Shown in pieces: positions 21,612-32,620 of a DNA stretch of 64,000 nucleotides. The stretch lies in assembly GCA_028564925.1 (NCBI GenBank), contig CM053030.1, positions 372,832,945 through 372,896,944 on the forward strand, written 5' to 3'. Source of the stretch: Lithobates sylvaticus. Lineage: Eukaryota > Chordata > Amphibia > Anura > Ranidae. Made by a program: the position numbers and the translations under genes. How positions within the stretch are numbered: position 1 is the first letter of the stretch; every line of letters starts with the position of its first letter. Under the pieces are notes generated by a model. The model saw only the letters and a program-made list of their open reading frames with translations, had not been told where the DNA came from and searched no databases.

Positions 21612-23135
21612 CAGTGGCGTAACTACTGCCATAGCGACACACGTGTCACACACGGGTGCTATGGGGCCCACAGCCGAGTGGGGCCTGGTGAGGACAGGTG
21701 GCTCCGTGGGCAGCTCCACGGGTGAAAGGGGGTGGCTCCGCAGGTAAGAGCAGGCAGGTCCGCGGGTAAGAGCGTGGGCGTGAGTTGGCTGGCCAATCAG
21801 GGAGCTAGCGGGCGGGGAGCATAGTGATGACATTATCTCTCACCGCCCGGCGCCCGCCCTGCATCCCTGCAGTGCAGTTCCCCCCTCACTGTGAAGGCAG
21901 CTGCGGAAAGCAGAGAGATGACATTATCTCTCTGCTGCCTGACTGATAATCTGCTGCCTGAATCTGGGACACAGCAGGAAAGTGACATAGCAAGTGACAA
22001 TCTGTAACGCGTGGCAGGCGACGTGGCAAGTGACAATCCGTGACGTGGCAAGTGACAATCTGTAATGTGTGGCAGGTGACGTGGCAAGTGACAATCTGGG
22101 ACGTGGCAAGGGACAATCCGTAACGTGTGGCAGGTGACGTGGCAAGTGACAATCCGTGACGTGGCAATTGACAATCTGTAATGTGTGGCAGGTGACGTGG
22201 CAAGTGACAATCCGGGACGTGGCAAGTGGACAATCCTTAATGTGTGGCAGGTGACGTGGCAAGTGACAATCCGTAACGTGTGGCAGGCGACGTGGCAAGT
22301 GACAATCCGTGACGTGGCAAGTCACAATCTGTAATGTGTGGCAAGTGACAATCAGTGACGTGGCAAGTGACAATCCATAACTTGTGGAAGCCGGCGTGGC
22401 AAGTGACAATCCATAATGTGTGGCAAGTGAGAATCCGGGATGTGACAAGTGAGAATCCGGGATGTGACAAGTGACAATCCGTAATGTGTGGCAAGTGACA
22501 ATCCGGGACGTGGCAAGTGACAATCCGCAACATGTGGCAGGTGATGTGGCAGGTGACATTCTGCAATGTGTGACAAGTGACAATCTGCATCTGGTGGCAG
22601 GCAACATGGCAAGTGGGCAATCCGCAATGTGTGGCAGGTGATGTGGCAAGTGACAATCCGTAATGTGTGGCAAGTGACAATCCAGGACATGGCAAGTGAC
22701 AATCCTTAATGTGTGGCAGGTGATGTGACAAGTGACAATCCGGGACGTGGCAAGTGACAATCCGTAATGTGTGGCAAGTGACAATCCAGGATGTGGCAAT
22801 TGGCAATCCATAATGTGTGGCAGGTGACGTGGCAAGCGACAATCTGGGAAGTGGCAAGTGGACAATCCGCAACATGTGGCAGGTGACATTCCGCAATGTC
22901 TCACATGTGACAATCTGCATCTGGTGGCAGACGACGTGGCAAGTGGACAATCTGCAACATGTGGCAGGTGATGTGGCAAGTGACATTCCTCGACAAGTTG
23001 CATCTGGTGGCAGGTGACTGTGGCAAGTGACACGCTCAGGGCTCCCACTGATTCTGCATTATGAAGGGGGCTGTTTGCAGGGGGGCCCATGCAACATTTT
23101 GCTATGGGGCCCTGTGATTTCTATTTACGCCCCTG
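21612..23135. mobile_element. Non-autonomous hAT element filled with a minisatellite
   Basis: Terminal repeats cagtggcgtaactact and (inverted) atttacgcccctg are flanked by the 8-bp duplication tagccagc at 21604-21611 and 23136-23143, diagnostic of hAT insertion. The ends (ggggcccatg..., ctatggggccctgtg) match the family member at 45415-47492 and the end at 39650. No transposase. Confidence 0.9.
21975..23020. repeat. Minisatellite inside the hAT element
   Basis: About 1 kb of interleaved gtggcaagtgacaatccg and taatgtgtggcaggtgac modules, forming compound units of roughly 37-60 bp. Because the module lengths keep the frame for long distances, the minus strand shows long open frames (up to 388 codons of CHLPHHLPHVADC-like text); these are repeat artefacts. 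Confidence 0.95.
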
Positions 23136-23174
23136 TAGCCAGCCTCTCTTGCTTACTCCTGAGATGGTCTAGGG

Positions 23175-23339
23175 CAGTGGTGGGCAACTGCGACCCTCCA
23201 GCTATTGCAAAGCTACAAGTCTCATCAAAGTCCCATCATGCCTCTTTCTCTGGGAGCCATGCTTGTAACTGTCATTTTGCAATGCCTCATGGGACTTGTA
23301 GTTCCACAACAGCTGATGGGCTACTGTTGCCCACACCTG
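23175..23339. mobile_element. Small hAT MITE with 8-bp target duplication
   Basis: Ends cagtggtgggcaactgcg and (inverted) gttgcccacacctg are flanked by gtctaggg (23167-23174) and atctaggg (23340-23347), 7 of 8 identical. Only 165 bp, with an internal inverted pair (acaagtctcatcaa / gggacttgtagt). Non-coding. Confidence 0.85.
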
Positions 23340-23609
23340 ATCTAGGGACTAATGACTTTGGGTTGTGCCGTGTGCATAGAGCAGTACACATAACCGAAAG
23401 TAGCATGCACTGCTCCTTCAAAACAAACAGAAATGAAGGGGAAAATAAAGGTTCAGGAACTCATGGAGGCTGTAACAAAGAGGGGGAACACAAATTAAGA
23501 ATTGATTTAATGAAAAATAGGTTACAGGGCAATTAGGTAGTCAATAGGTTTGAATTATTTTTGAAGAATAAGGATATCGTTTAGTGTCACTTTAATGCGG
23601 AAAAATCAT

Positions 23610-23775
23610 CCTAGCACACAGTTCATAATAAATATCATATCATAATACACAGTTATTCATAATAAATATCATATCATACACAGCTGATCATAATAAATAT
23701 CATATCATAATACACAGCTGATCATAATAATTATCATTTCATAATACACAGCTATTTATAATAAATAAATACATT
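23610..23775. repeat. About four copies of a 37-bp AT-rich tandem repeat
   Basis: Units carry acacagctgatcataataa and atatcatatcataat. Non-coding. Confidence 0.8.
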
Positions 23776-24581
23776 AAATAAAGTCCCCAGAGCTTACAAA
23801 AAGGGGTAGATTATAGAAAAGGAATGTCCTCCACCACAGTTAGTACACCTCAATCCTATATTGAATATCAAAAACCACTGTGCATATACCTTACTCAAAC
23901 AACACACTCTGCAGCTTACCATGTTTTTTTTTTTTTTTACCTCGTACGCACAAGAGTTAGACAGTGTATCAGGGCACCTGCAGGACCCACTATGGATCCG
24001 CTCACCTCATTCACTTACTGGCCACTTTACAACTTAATAAAGGTCCATTGGAACCACCAGCACATACCACTGATAATAAAAAAGAAGGCATTCTAACTGT
24101 GCAAATCAAAAAGGTTTTATTGTAGAAAAACCCTTAAAAACATGACCTTTTTAGCAGCTTTCTTATGGAATAGATACAATTTGTCCAATATGCTTACAAT
24201 TCTTTAACCACATTTGTTTGTTTTTTTGAACACATGTTAACATGCACATTTTAGAACTGAAGATTAGTTAAAACTCTTAAAAATTATATCTTTTCTAAAG
24301 ACAGGGATGCTGGAGATTAAAGTGGTGGTAAGTTTTATATCTTTTATGTCACATGAAATTAGCGCATGTTCATTAAACCTATATTTTCAGTTAAAAATTA
24401 TAATAAAGTTCATTTTAGTGCACAAAAACACAACAAATTACCTATGTTTAGGTAAAATACAAAAGATGAGGTTGTGCCGAATAAATAGATAGCCAGCATG
24501 TCAAGTCTTCAAATCACTCATGAAACAGTGTCAAACTTTGGCACCAAAATTGGTCCATTGGCGATGCCTTAAAAGCCCTTA
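23776..24581. other. Unassigned sequence
   Basis: No gene or element recognised; AT-rich. Confidence 0.45.
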
Positions 24582-24786
24582 TGCTTCCGTACACACGGCC
24601 GGACTTTGCATCGGGCAAAACTCTGTCAGCATTTCCGACTGAAAAATTTAGAATAGGCTCTATATCTAAGTTCGTCGGAAATGCAGACAGAAAAAGTCTG
24701 ATGGGGCATACACGCGGTCGGAATATCTGATGAAAAGCTCCCATCAGACTTTTTCCATCGGAAATTCTGGCCATGTGTACGCGGCA
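24582..24786. mobile_element. Short Harbinger-like MITE with TTA duplication
   Basis: Inverted ends tgcttccgtacacacggcc and ggccatgtgtacgcggca are flanked on both sides by TTA (24579-24581, 24787-24789). Internal deletion relative of the 6641 family. Confidence 0.8.
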
Positions 24787-26668
24787 TTACTGGACATCAG
24801 TTTAAAGTTAACTGTGAATGATGGTCCTAGAATTATTGCTCTCACTCCTGCATGCATGGCGATATATAACATGTGCATGTAAATGCACATGAGGTATACA
24901 TTTTTTTATGTGCTTGTACATGGAGAGCTTTACTAATTTTTGGAAGGCTTTTTAAAATGTTTTATTGTTTATTTTAATTTCTAAAACTTTTCTCACTTAA
25001 CTTTATTTCTAGGGACTAGTAGCCCCCTATGTGATAGTATATTACAATGACAGGTCTTTTAAACTCCTGATGTCTTCCCTGCCTTCCAGTGAAACTAATA
25101 GAGAACAGATCATGCTCCATTAGTTGCTCCCTCTGTTACAGAGGCCAAGCAATGACAACGCTGAAGTGTGTTTACAAGCCCTTGATACCAGAGCCATTTA
25201 TAAAGACACTAGAACTTTTAACAGTTAAATTTCCATAAAAAACACAATATTCTTCCTATGATTTTCTATCATATCAGGGGCAATGCAATAACATAAATGA
25301 ATAGCATTTCAGTAAAAACAAGTACATTATTCAATTTCTGTTTTAATACAAAGCTTAAATGAATTTTACCTTTATCTTATATTTTTTCCACCACAAACCA
25401 ATGATCCACATTATTAGAGAATGATTTACATAAATCACATACAGACCAAAACTGGTACCCCCACACTTCATCATGCAGCAGTAATAAAACAGATCTACCT
25501 TTGTGTAATACACAATGGGTAAATTACTATATTACATTGCTTTTCTTAGAGCTCTAGTCCTTGAGAATTGATAGTAACTGCTATGGTAGGGAATGCATGT
25601 CAAAGGAGACAAAATAAAGAAATTGAAGTTTGCATCTGTATACACCAGTAATCACACAGTGCTGCTCAGAGGAATTCAAACAGGCAGAAGGTAATAAAGC
25701 AAAAGTCAGGTATGGGTTACACTGTCGAACAGTGATAGCAATTGGAAGACAAAATGCCAGGCAGTTTTCTGGGAGATTAACCAGCAGAAATCAACTTTAC
25801 ACAAGTGAAATGTTTTTCTTTTTAAACTTTCCATTTAACGCATGAAAGTTTTGCTACAGGGAAAAAAAGAACTTTACAGGTCATTTCCTCCAATGAAGTA
25901 CTTCAGGCTCCGTTTTCTCATGTAGACTTGAGAGAAATCACTAGGCAATAAAGATACCGTTGTATATGTATTAACTTTCATTTTTAAAAAGAATCTGAAA
26001 TGAAAGAAAAATATTATATTGATTCAAACATTATTTTTATGTAGCTTGATATCCTCATATGTTTTGTGGTCCTGAATATATTGTTTATTTATCGTTTTAT
26101 TTGTCTCTAATAATAAACTTTAGAAAAAAAAATCAGTTTTGGGCTTGTTTTCATGGCTGTTGAAAACAGTGTTTTTTGGTGAAATTGATATAGCTGTGAA
26201 ATTACCTATTTTGCAAAGTGTCCAGTTTCACATTAATATGTGAAATTTGCTTAAAAAACTAAAATCCTACACTTATTTTTTTTACTTGGATGTATTTGTG
26301 TGTGTGTGTCCTTTTTTCACTTTGTTTTCTTGTCTTACCTATCTGAAAAAAAAATAAAAATAATAATATGGTTAATGAGAACTCTGTTAGGAAGAAGAAC
26401 AAGTACAAGACAGTTTCTGTAACCCTTATAAGCTATATAAAACCTGTTGCGCCATAAAAGTAACAGAAAGCACCATCTCCTTCGTTTTTTGCTGCAATGT
26501 TTTCACAGAAATGGCAAAATGTCACCAAAATCTTTTTGTTGACAGAATTTCAGGGAAATGGAAACTCTAAATTTCGCTCACCCCTAATGGGCATCTGAGG
26601 TCTGTTTCTAACATGTCCAATTTTTCATTTACTTTTTTAAATATAATTTGAAATGAAAGAAGTATATT
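24787..26668. other. Unassigned AT-rich sequence
   Basis: Nearly 1.9 kb without a recognisable gene, tandem repeat or terminal repeat; the short frame at 25630-25845 has no known motif. Confidence 0.5.
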
Positions 26669-26754
26669 GGGGTTGATTTGCTAAGACTGGAGAGTGCTAA
26701 ATCTGGTGCAGCTGTGCATGGTAGCCAATCAGCTTCTAACTTCAGCTTGTTCAA
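26669..26754. mobile_element. Half of a palindromic MITE (gggttgatttact family)
   Basis: ggggttgatttgctaagact through caatcagcttctaacttcag corresponds to one arm of the element at 7305-7484. It is cut off where a TTAA-type MITE fragment (26755-26799, ttaaagtggttataaaggc) begins. Confidence 0.65.
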
Positions 26755-26799
26755 TTAAAGTGGTTATAAAGGCAGAAGGTGTTTTATCTCAATGCATTC

Positions 26800-27067
26800 T
26801 TAACCACTTGCCGACCAGCCGCCGCAGTTGTACTCTGGCAACATGGCTCGGCTGTGCAAATCGCCGTTATGTTATGTTGATTCCTTTTCTGGCCACTGGG
26901 GGCGCACGCGTGATTGAGACCTCCGGGCTCCCGCGATCGCTCTGGGCACACCGAGAACCGGGATCTGTGTGATCCGCGCAATTGTCAGTTAAAGCGACGC
27001 AGTGCCGAATCGCAAAAAGTGCTCTGGTCAGGAAGGGGGTAAAATCTTCTGGGGCTGAAGTGGTTAA
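26800..27067. mobile_element. TTAACCACTT MITE, short form
   Basis: Begins ttaaccacttgccgaccag and ends ctgaagtggttaa, giving TTAACCACTT inverted ends. Contains the family phrase gacgcagtgccgaatcgc. Longer relatives are 47823-48843 and 59570-61966; a fragment is 28035-28277. Confidence 0.75.
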
Positions 27068-27120
27068 AGCGGAGTTCCACCCATTTACTTCACTTCAGCC
27101 CTAGAAGGATTTACCTCAGA

Positions 27121-27720
27121 TTGCACTCACATATTGCGGTGTCTATGAGCCGACACCAAGCTTATCCAGCCATGTATGCGGTTTCCACTCCGATCAGCAT
27201 GTGTTCCCCTCTACTACATGAAGTCCAAGTTTCAGTCCCCTGCTACCGGCATCCGTATTGCACAACAACAAAGTCCCAGCAGCCTCTACGCGTTTCTCAA
27301 TACCTGTTGCGTCATCAGGAAGCATACATGGCTGGATAAGCTTGGTGTCGGCTCATGGACACCGCAATATGTGAGTGCAATCTGTTTTTATTACTTTTTA
27401 ATAAACTAGTTGAGAAATACTACACCATGATGGGAACCATGGGTATGTTCTTTTATGAGCTTGAATATCCAAGGGTTTGAGCCATTGAAAACTGATCGTT
27501 GGCAAGGAGTGATTATCCGTTTAAATGAACCAAAGGCGAGCATTTATTTGATCTCTGGTGAGTGGCCATTTCGCAAGGTGGTGGTGGCACAAAAGGGTGA
27601 AAATTGCTGTGAAAGCAGGAATTACACACAAAGAGCGATTAAACGTTGTTGATTGTTCAAGGACTTTATTCTGATTTTGGACTGTAAATGAAGATATCAC
27701 AATATATTATATATATGTTA
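27121..27720. repeat. Hammerhead-bearing repeat family, copy A
   Basis: Arms 27121-27180 and 27323-27382 are inverted copies of about 60 bp with a single mismatch (ttgcactcacatattgcggt ...). The spacer contains the hammerhead-like motif. Downstream phrases (aataaac, tctggtgagtggcc, aaggtggtggtgg, gattttggactgtaaatga) recur in the same order in copies B (54.7-55.8 kb) and C (43.2-44.1 kb). The family is unknown to me; Penelope-related or retrozyme-like elements are candidates. Confidence 0.5.
27276..27335 (-). ncRNA. Hammerhead-ribozyme-like fold, copy A
   Basis: On the minus strand the core CTGATGA is followed by one extra C, a weak stem II (CAA/TTG around CAGGTA), then GAAAC, the short stem III sequence ACGCGT, and A at the expected cleavage position. 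Stem I pairs GCTTC with GAGGC, then after an internal loop CCAGC with GCTGG. The core is intact except for the extra base after A9; stem II is poor, so activity is doubtful. Confidence 0.4.
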
Positions 27721-28034
27721 TACACATTCATCTTTTTTCATTAATGATTATTATCAGGTTTATTATTAGTTTGTGTTCCTAGTAGTAATATAATAATACA
27801 CAAAGTAACACAATTTATATATTATTTTTATTGTGTAATTAATGGTTGAGCACTGGTGGCATTATTATTATATATGTGCACATGTGTCAGAGCAAAGTGA
27901 AAAGGAAACACACCCACATGATTATTTAAATGTCTTTTGGCAGTTAGTGCAGTCCATCTTCTATCTTGTATTTCAGCCCTAATTAAGTTTTTTTTTTTTT
28001 AACTGCAGCACACCTGCACGTAATATAAAGTTTG
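27721..28034. other. Unassigned AT-rich sequence
   Basis: AT-rich, with ATATAT runs near 27704-27720; may be the tail of the preceding repeat. Confidence 0.4.
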
Positions 28035-28277
28035 TGCGCTGGTATTTTCTTTGTTTTTATAAAAATGCACTGATTACTGTGTAAATGTCACTGGCAGGGA
28101 AGGGGTTAAACACTAAGGGGCAATCAAGGGGTTAAGTGTGTTCTCTCAGTGTGTTCTAACTGTAGGGGGGATAGGCTCACTAGAACATGACAGAGATCAC
28201 TGCTCCCGATCACTGGGAGCAGTAGATTCCTGTCATGTTGCTAGGCAGAATAGGAAAATGCCTTGTGTCCGTGGGAC
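28035..28277. mobile_element. Fragment of the TTAACCACTT family
   Basis: gtcactggcagggaaggggt, then ggggttaagtgtgttct and an internal hairpin (tgctcccgatcactgggagca) correspond to the middle of the long form (compare 48400-48560). Both ends are missing. Confidence 0.55.
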
Positions 28278-28300
28278 CACCGATGACGCAATGACATGTG

Positions 28301-29306
28301 GATGGGGACAAGGGCCTCTTCCCCACAACCCTGGCCATTGGTTGTGGGGGTCTGCGGGCGGGGGGCTTACTGGAATCTGGAAGCCCCCTTTAACAAGGGG
28401 ACCCCAGATCCTGCCCCCCCTGTGTGAAATGGTAAGGGGAAAAAAAAGTACCCCTACCATTTCACCAAAAAAGTGTCAAAAATGTTTAAAAATGACAGGA
28501 GACGGTCTTTGACAATTCCTTTATTAAAATCTTCTTTCATCTTCTTTCTTCTGGTCTTTCTTCTTCCTTTCTTCATCCTTCGGTTTCTTCATCTTCTTCT
28601 TCCATCTTCTTCTTCCATCTTCTTCTTCCTCCGATCCGCTTATTCTTGCTCTGGTCTTCTCGTCCGGCATCTTCTTCCACGGCCTTGGCGTCTCTTTTTC
28701 TGTGTCGGGCCGCTCCTCGCAATGGGAGGCTCCTGCTGTGTGAGGCTTCGCTGCGTCTGACAGCTCTTTTATAACATGGGGACTTCCCTATGGCTTTCCC
28801 CCTTTCAGAGGGGGACGGGGGACAGCCCCCGCCCCCCTCTGACGTCATGGGGAAAGCCATAGGGAAGTCCCTATGACGTCCCCGTGCGTCTCACAGAAGA
28901 AGAGACGCCGACGCCGTGGAAGGAGATGCCGGACGAGAAGACCAGAGCAATAAGAAGCGGATCGAAGGAAAAAGAAGATGGAAGAAGAAGATGGAAGAAG
29001 ATGGAAGAAGAAGATGAAGAAACCGAAGGATGAAGAAAGGAAGAAGGAAGACCAGAAGAAAGAAGATGAAAGAAGATTTTAATAAAGGAATTGTCAAAGA
29101 CCGTCTCCTGTCATTTTTAAAATTTTTGTCACTTTTTTGGTGAAATGGTAGGGGTACTTTTGTACCCCCTTACCATTTCACACAGGGGGGGCTGGGATCT
29201 GGGGGTCCCCTTGTTAAAGGGGGCTTCCAGATTCCGATAAGCCCCCCGCCCGCAGACCCCCACAACCAATGGCCAGGGTTGTGGGGAAGAGGCCCTTGTC
29301 CCCATC
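28301..29306. repeat. About 1-kb palindrome, centre near 28805
   Basis: The left arm from gatggggacaagggcctctt pairs with the right arm ending aagaggcccttgtccccatc. Pairing continues through the tcttcttcttc / gaagaagaaga tracts to a centre containing gggacttccctatggctttcc and its complement. Arms are near-identical for roughly 450 bp with scattered length differences in the purine tracts. Confidence 0.9.
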
Positions 29307-30078
29307 AACATGGGGAAATGGAGCTTTGAGGGGTCACAGACCCCAAAGCACCCTCCCAATGTTGAGAGCATGTGGCCTGGTACGGTTCAGGAGGGGGGGC
29401 GTTCTCGTCCCCCCTCTTTTCCTGGCCTGCCAGGTTGCATGCTCGGATAAGGGTCTGGTATGGATTTTGAGGGGGACCCCACGCCATTTTTTATTTGGCC
29501 GGGGTTCCCCTTAAAATCCATCCCAGACCTATAGGGTCTGGTATGGATATAATTGAATGAACCCCCACGCTTTTTTTTTTTATCAATGACTTTTTTTTAT
29601 CAATGACTTTCAATGAATGACTGTTCACTGTATTACGGGAGCCGGCAATTCATCAGCCGCGAGTGATTTTAAATAGCTTTTTTTCCTGCAAAAATTACAC
29701 TTTGTGCAGGGACAGTTCTAAGCACGGGAAACATGCGCCCCTTCACAGGCATACTATACACACCCCCCAGGTACGAAATGTAAAGGAATATTACACTTTT
29801 ATTGTTTCACATTAAGCATTATTAAAATAACTGCTCCTGAAAAAACGGCCGTTTTAAAAAAAAAAAAAAATTGCATTGATACATGTCCCCTGGGGCAGGA
29901 CCCAGGTCCCCAAACACTTTTTATGACAATGACTTGCATATAAGCCTTTAAAATTAGCACTTTTGATTTTTAACGTTCGAGTCCCATAGACTTTAATAGG
30001 GTTCTAAAGTTCACACGAGCTTTAGGTCTGCTCGCAGGTTTTGGTGCGAACCGAACAGGGGGGTGTTCGACTCATCCA
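28301..30078. mobile_element. hAT-like 'GATGAGTCGAAC' element with 1-kb palindrome
   Basis: The right end at about 30050-30078 reads caggggggtgttcgactcat and then ccata, resembling the reverse of TAGGGATGAGCCGAAC. The left end is missing; the element begins in a palindrome. G/C-tract phrases (cccacaaccaatggccaggg, gtctggtatggattttgagg) are typical of an abundant frog repeat. Related pieces: 13881-15000, 57880-58151 and about 62510-62660. No transposase; the short frames in the GAA/TTC tracts are artefacts. Confidence 0.5.
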
Positions 30079-30884
30079 TAGTCAGGAGTCTGAAATGGCC
30101 ACTCCAGAACTTTCAATTTATTCTGCTGTAGCCAATTATAGGTCAACTTGGCCTTGTGTTTTGGATCATTGTCACGTTGGAATAACCAAGTACGTCCCAT
30201 GCGCAGCTTCCTGGCTGATGAATGCAAATGTTCCTCCAGTATTTTTTGATAACATACTGCATTCATCTTGCCATCAATTTTGACCAAATTTCCTGTGCCT
30301 TTGTAGCTCACACATCCCCAAAACATCAGCGTTCCACCTCCGTGTTTTACATTAGGAATGGTGTACCTTTCATCATAGGCCTTGTTGACTCCTCTTCAAA
30401 TGTAGTGTTTATGGTTGTGGCCAAAAAGTTACATTTTGGTCTCATCACTCCAAATGACTTTGTGCCAGAAGGTTTGAGGCTTTTCTCTGTGCTGTTTGGC
30501 GTATTGTAAGTGCGATACTTTGTGGCATTTGCGTAGTAATGACTTTCTTCTGGCGACTCAACCATGCAACCCATCTTTCTTCAAGTGTCTCCTTATTGTG
30601 CATCTTGAAACAGCCATACCACATGTTTTCAGAGAGTCCTGTATTTCACCTGATGTTATTTGTGGGTTTTTCTTTGCACCCCGAACAATTTTCCTGGCAG
30701 TTGTGGCTGAAATTTTAGTTGGTCTACCTGACGGTTGTTTAGTTTCAACAGAACCCCTCATTTTCCACTTCTTGATTAGAGTTTGAACACTGCTGATTGG
30801 CATTCTCAATTCCTTGGATATCTTTTTATATCCCTTTCCTGTTTTATACAGTTCAACTACTTTTTCCCACAGATCCTTTAACAA
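30074..30884 (-). pseudogene. Tc1-like transposase relic
   Basis: From the N-terminus: LWEKVVELYKTGKGYKKISK, SSVQTLIKKWKMRGSVETKQ, PSGRPTKISATTARKIVRGA (GRPT box), then CTIRRHLKKDGLHG. The frame then breaks; a middle part reads KNPQITSGEIQ upstream and NPSGTKSFGVM-like text downstream, and a last piece holds MFWGCVSYKGTGNLVKIDGK and FQRDNDPKHKAKLTYNWLQQ with the second catalytic Asp. The C-terminal Glu region is cut off after VLEWPFQTPD. At least two frame changes. Nonfunctional. Confidence 0.85.
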
Positions 30885-31306
30885 TTATTTTGCTTTCCCC
30901 ATGACTCAGAATCCAGAAACGTCAGTGCAGCACTGGATGAAAGATACAAGGGTATGGCAGGAGTCCAGAAACTCATTGACCTTTTATACACACACACACC
31001 AAATTACAAGCAAACAGATCACAGGTAAGGATGGTTACCTTTAATAGCCATTCAAACCCCTTTGTGTCAACGTGTGTGCATGCTATCAGGCCAAAATCAC
31101 CAGGGTATGTAAACTTTTGATCGGGGTCATTTGGGTAGTTTCTGTTGTCATTATGATTTAAAAAGAGTAAATACAGTTGATTGATAATAAACAGCTTCAG
31201 CCAAACACTAACCATGAGTGAAAAAAAATGTTTTTGTGTTATCATTCATATTCTCTTAAAAATGACCAAGAAATCATAAATTCTGCCAGGGTATGTATGA
31301 GCACAA

Positions 31307-31310
<4 letters not shown>
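30079..31310 (-). mobile_element. Tc1-like transposon, 5' two-thirds
   Basis: The left terminal repeat lies at the right: outer end ccagggtatgtatgagcaca then actgta at 31288-31311, inner direct repeat agggtatgtaaacttttgat near 31104-31123, i.e. the IR-DR arrangement. The transposase runs leftward and is cut at 30079 by the junction with the hAT-like element; the 3' end is missing. The outer end resembles the TACAGTTGTGCTCATA family I know from fish, lamprey and frog. Confidence 0.85.

Positions 31311-31349
<39 letters not shown>
31310..31349. repeat. (AT)n microsatellite next to the Tc1 end
   Basis: About 20 TA units directly after the terminal TA; expansion may have started from the target site. 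Confidence 0.95.
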
Positions 31350-31354
<5 letters not shown>

Positions 31355-32620
31355 AGGCCAGATAATCAATGACTCGTTAACACTTCGGTATATTTCTGGC
31401 TGGAGACCAGAGCAATCACATGAAACCCAGACAATCTCCATGAAGGTTGTGAAAAACCCAAGATGTCAGCACTGAATGGCACAAGGGCAAAGTGCTTAGC
31501 CAATAAACTTCTATGTAAGTGCTTTCAGGTCAGAAAATGTATTTTTAAACAGTAAAGTAAATGTGTTTGCTAATCAGTCAGGCTTCAATAAACCGGGTTT
31601 CATTTGTATTGTAAGAACATCCTTAAAATCAATAGCTAAGACTCAATAACATTTGCATTTTGTTACTGTCTCATTGCAACATTGGCGAGGCAGATGTTTT
31701 AATAGCATCAATTTACATGTAAATGAAAAAAACAATATTTTTTTTAATTTTGTATAAAAAAATCACAATGCATTCTCTTTACATGAAAAAGGTTTTCTTA
31801 TACAATTCATCCAGTAAGGCAAGACTGTGAAATTTTCAGTACACTATATTACCAATCTCCTTCCATTACATTGATGCTGGCTCTGGAAGTATGAATTGTT
31901 CCACTGTGAATTGTTCAGATTTTGCTGGGTGAAATGATGGAACTGTAAATGCAGAAAACACGCTATTTTTATTGGAATCCTGCCTGGATTGCATATTTTT
32001 TAAAACTGTTTTATATTGTTGTCTATAAATGTACAAAGCATACTTTAAGGGGAAAACCAAACATAAAGACAGTGTTATGTATGAGGACATCATGCGCATA
32101 AATGACTCGCTTTAAAGTTAGTTAACCCTAAGAATGAACAGTTTTGGACTGCTAAATATACCATTGAAAGCATTTTTTTTTAATATCTGTTAAATAAGTG
32201 CTAGGAGTTATTATTGAGCTCCTAACTCGCATGTTAGTTCACCTCTGTAAACTACAGAACACCTTTCACTTATGTTATAGAGATGAGAAGAGAGGGAGAT
32301 AGATACAGTACGGTGATCTAGGATAGGAAGTGTGTTACTGACAAGATCACAAGCGAAAAAAACAAGCCTAAAAACAGAAAACTAATGCAACCACCATCTA
32401 AGGACCTATAAGCTTTAATAAATTAAAAAAAAAATCTTAGCTTTAGATACACTTTAAAGTATATCTCAGCCAAAACTAATTTTTTTAATTTTAAAAGAAT
32501 ATAAAATGGTTAAAACATCGGTCAGTCTTTTTTGTGTCACAATCAGGACATTTTACTTTGCTGCTTAACCTTTAAACTCGACAGGAAATGAGAGGAAATC
32601 TCACCATAGTGTAGCCAAGG
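31350..32620. other. Unassigned AT-rich sequence
   Basis: No gene, tandem repeat or element recognised. Confidence 0.45.

Noticed and set aside
21833-23090. Minus-strand open frame of 388 codons with CHLPHHLPHVADC-like repeats.
   Set aside because: Produced by the minisatellite inside the hAT element; parallel frames give equivalent repeated text.
28473-29097. Leu/Phe-rich and Lys/Glu-rich frames.
   Set aside because: Translation of TTC/GAA tracts in palindrome arms; mirrored on the other strand.
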